Below are positions 21,830 to 22,277 of a stretch of 22,277 nt of DNA, piece by piece. The stretch is taken from contig CADBRL010000005.1 of NCBI GenBank assembly GCA_902797105.1, positions 1 through 22,277 on the forward strand. Direction: 5' to 3'. This DNA is from an uncultured Erysipelotrichaceae bacterium. Lineage in GTDB: Bacteria; Bacillota_I; Bacilli_A; RF39; UBA660. Numbering within the stretch: the first letter of the stretch is position 1; every line of letters starts with the position of its first letter. The translations under genes and the position numbers were made by a program. The notes below the pieces were generated by a model. It worked only from the letters and a program-made list of their open reading frames with translations. It was not told the DNA's origin and did no database searches.

Positions 21830-21877
21830 TTTATAAATTTAATATTTTTTATAAACTTTAATTAGTGCTTATATAAC

Positions 21878-21897
21878 AAAAAAGCCATAACGGCTTT
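21878..21897 (-). terminator. Terminator of cotJC
   Basis: AAAGCC (21881-21886) pairs with GGCTTT (21892-21897) around ATAAC, with six T residues on the minus strand. The hairpin core is the same as the one at 16346-16368. Confidence 0.85.
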
Positions 21898-21901
21898 CAT
21901 A

Positions 21902-22277
21902 TTATTTATATCCTTTTTCCTTATAATAGTTATATAGTTCCTCAAAACGATTAAAATGAATGATTTCTCTTTGACGTAGGAATAGAAGTGGTTCAATAAC
22001 TTTTGGGTCTGTTGCTAAATCAATTAAATGTTCATAAGCAACTCTAGCTTTTTGTTCTGCTGCCATATCTTCAACTAAATCAGCAAGTGGGTTACCAGTA
22101 ACTGCAAATGTTGATGCATCAAAAGCAACACCATCAGCACTCATTGGGAATACTCCTTTGCCATGTTCAGTATAGAAACTTTCAAGTCCTGCTTCTTTAA
22201 TTTCTTCGATTGTAGCGTTTTCCATAAGTTGTGAAACAATAGTGGCAACCATTTCTAAATGACCTATTTCTTCAGTA
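21902..22277 (-). CDS. cotJC: CotJC-type manganese catalase, C-terminal part
   Basis: The frame is open to the window edge, so the N-terminus is missing; at least 124 residues are visible. The upstream codons read TEEIGHLEMVATIVSQLMEN, giving the E-x-x-H metal ligands of the ferritin-like manganese catalase fold. Later segments NPLADLVEDMAAEQKARVAYEH and DPKVIEPLLFLRQREIIHFNRF supply the second Glu...ExxxH set (the final REIIHFNRF carries Glu and His). CotJC is a spore-coat-associated protein in Bacillus and Clostridia, where it disposes of peroxide. This supports spore-forming ancestry together with yqfC/yqfD. Confidence 0.93.
   Translation of the reverse strand, partial: TEEIGHLEMVATIVSQLMENATIEEIKEAGLESFYTEHGKGVFPMSADGVAFDASTFAVTGNPLADLVEDMAAEQKARVAYEHLIDLATDPKVIEPLLFLRQREIIHFNRFEELYNYYKEKGYK

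Overview
The window is about 22 kb of very AT-rich DNA (estimated below 30% GC by eye) from a low-GC Gram-positive bacterium. UGA is used as a stop codon (for example in yqfD and vanZ), which excludes the Mycoplasma/Spiroplasma code. The gene content points to a spore-forming or recently spore-forming member of the Bacilli or Erysipelotrichia, possibly one of the uncultured gut lineages: YqfC/YqfD, a SpoIIIE/FtsK translocase, a DacF-like carboxypeptidase and a CotJC-type manganese catalase, together with DivIVA and SepF. The lineage is inferred from content only; no rRNA is present.

Layout. Bases 1-2050 are an accessory edge: the 5' end of a membrane protein, an orphan small protein, a strong candidate small RNA (minus strand, about 722-874), a decayed reading frame, and an XRE repressor divergent from an exported Cys-rich protein, with three operator-like repeats between them. 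Bases 2102-8788 form a housekeeping run in the order yqfC, yqfD, vanZ, ybeY, dgkA, era, yqzL, recO, tdk, glyS. This matches the Bacillus yqfC-to-glyS cluster, except that VanZ stands where phoH and yqfF are usually found and glycyl-tRNA synthetase is the single-chain type. Bases 8805-9721 are a membrane-anchored protein broken by one frameshift.

Bases 9816-11777 hold sepF-divIVA (Z-ring and pole organisation) and two small membrane proteins, one with an SH3-like domain. A tRNA-Lys(CTT) lies at 11870-11945 on the minus strand. A HerA-like ATPase follows, then ftsY-ylxM (SRP receptor and its partner regulator) and a D-Ala-D-Ala carboxypeptidase. From 16367 onward everything is on the minus strand: an amidoligase-fold protein, trmL, a thioredoxin-fold membrane protein without CXXC, ftsK/spoIIIE, a second candidate small RNA, a MazF/PemK toxin pseudogene and the 3' part of cotJC.

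Regulation is unusually readable. Many genes have a TTGNNN-17 bp-TATAAT-like promoter, and most transcription units end in a hairpin plus T-run that often overlaps the stop codon. The two candidate small RNAs each have a near-consensus promoter, several hairpins and an intrinsic terminator, and I could not assign either to a known family. They are the best candidates for something undescribed. I saw no CRISPR array, insertion sequence, prophage module or complete defence operon.
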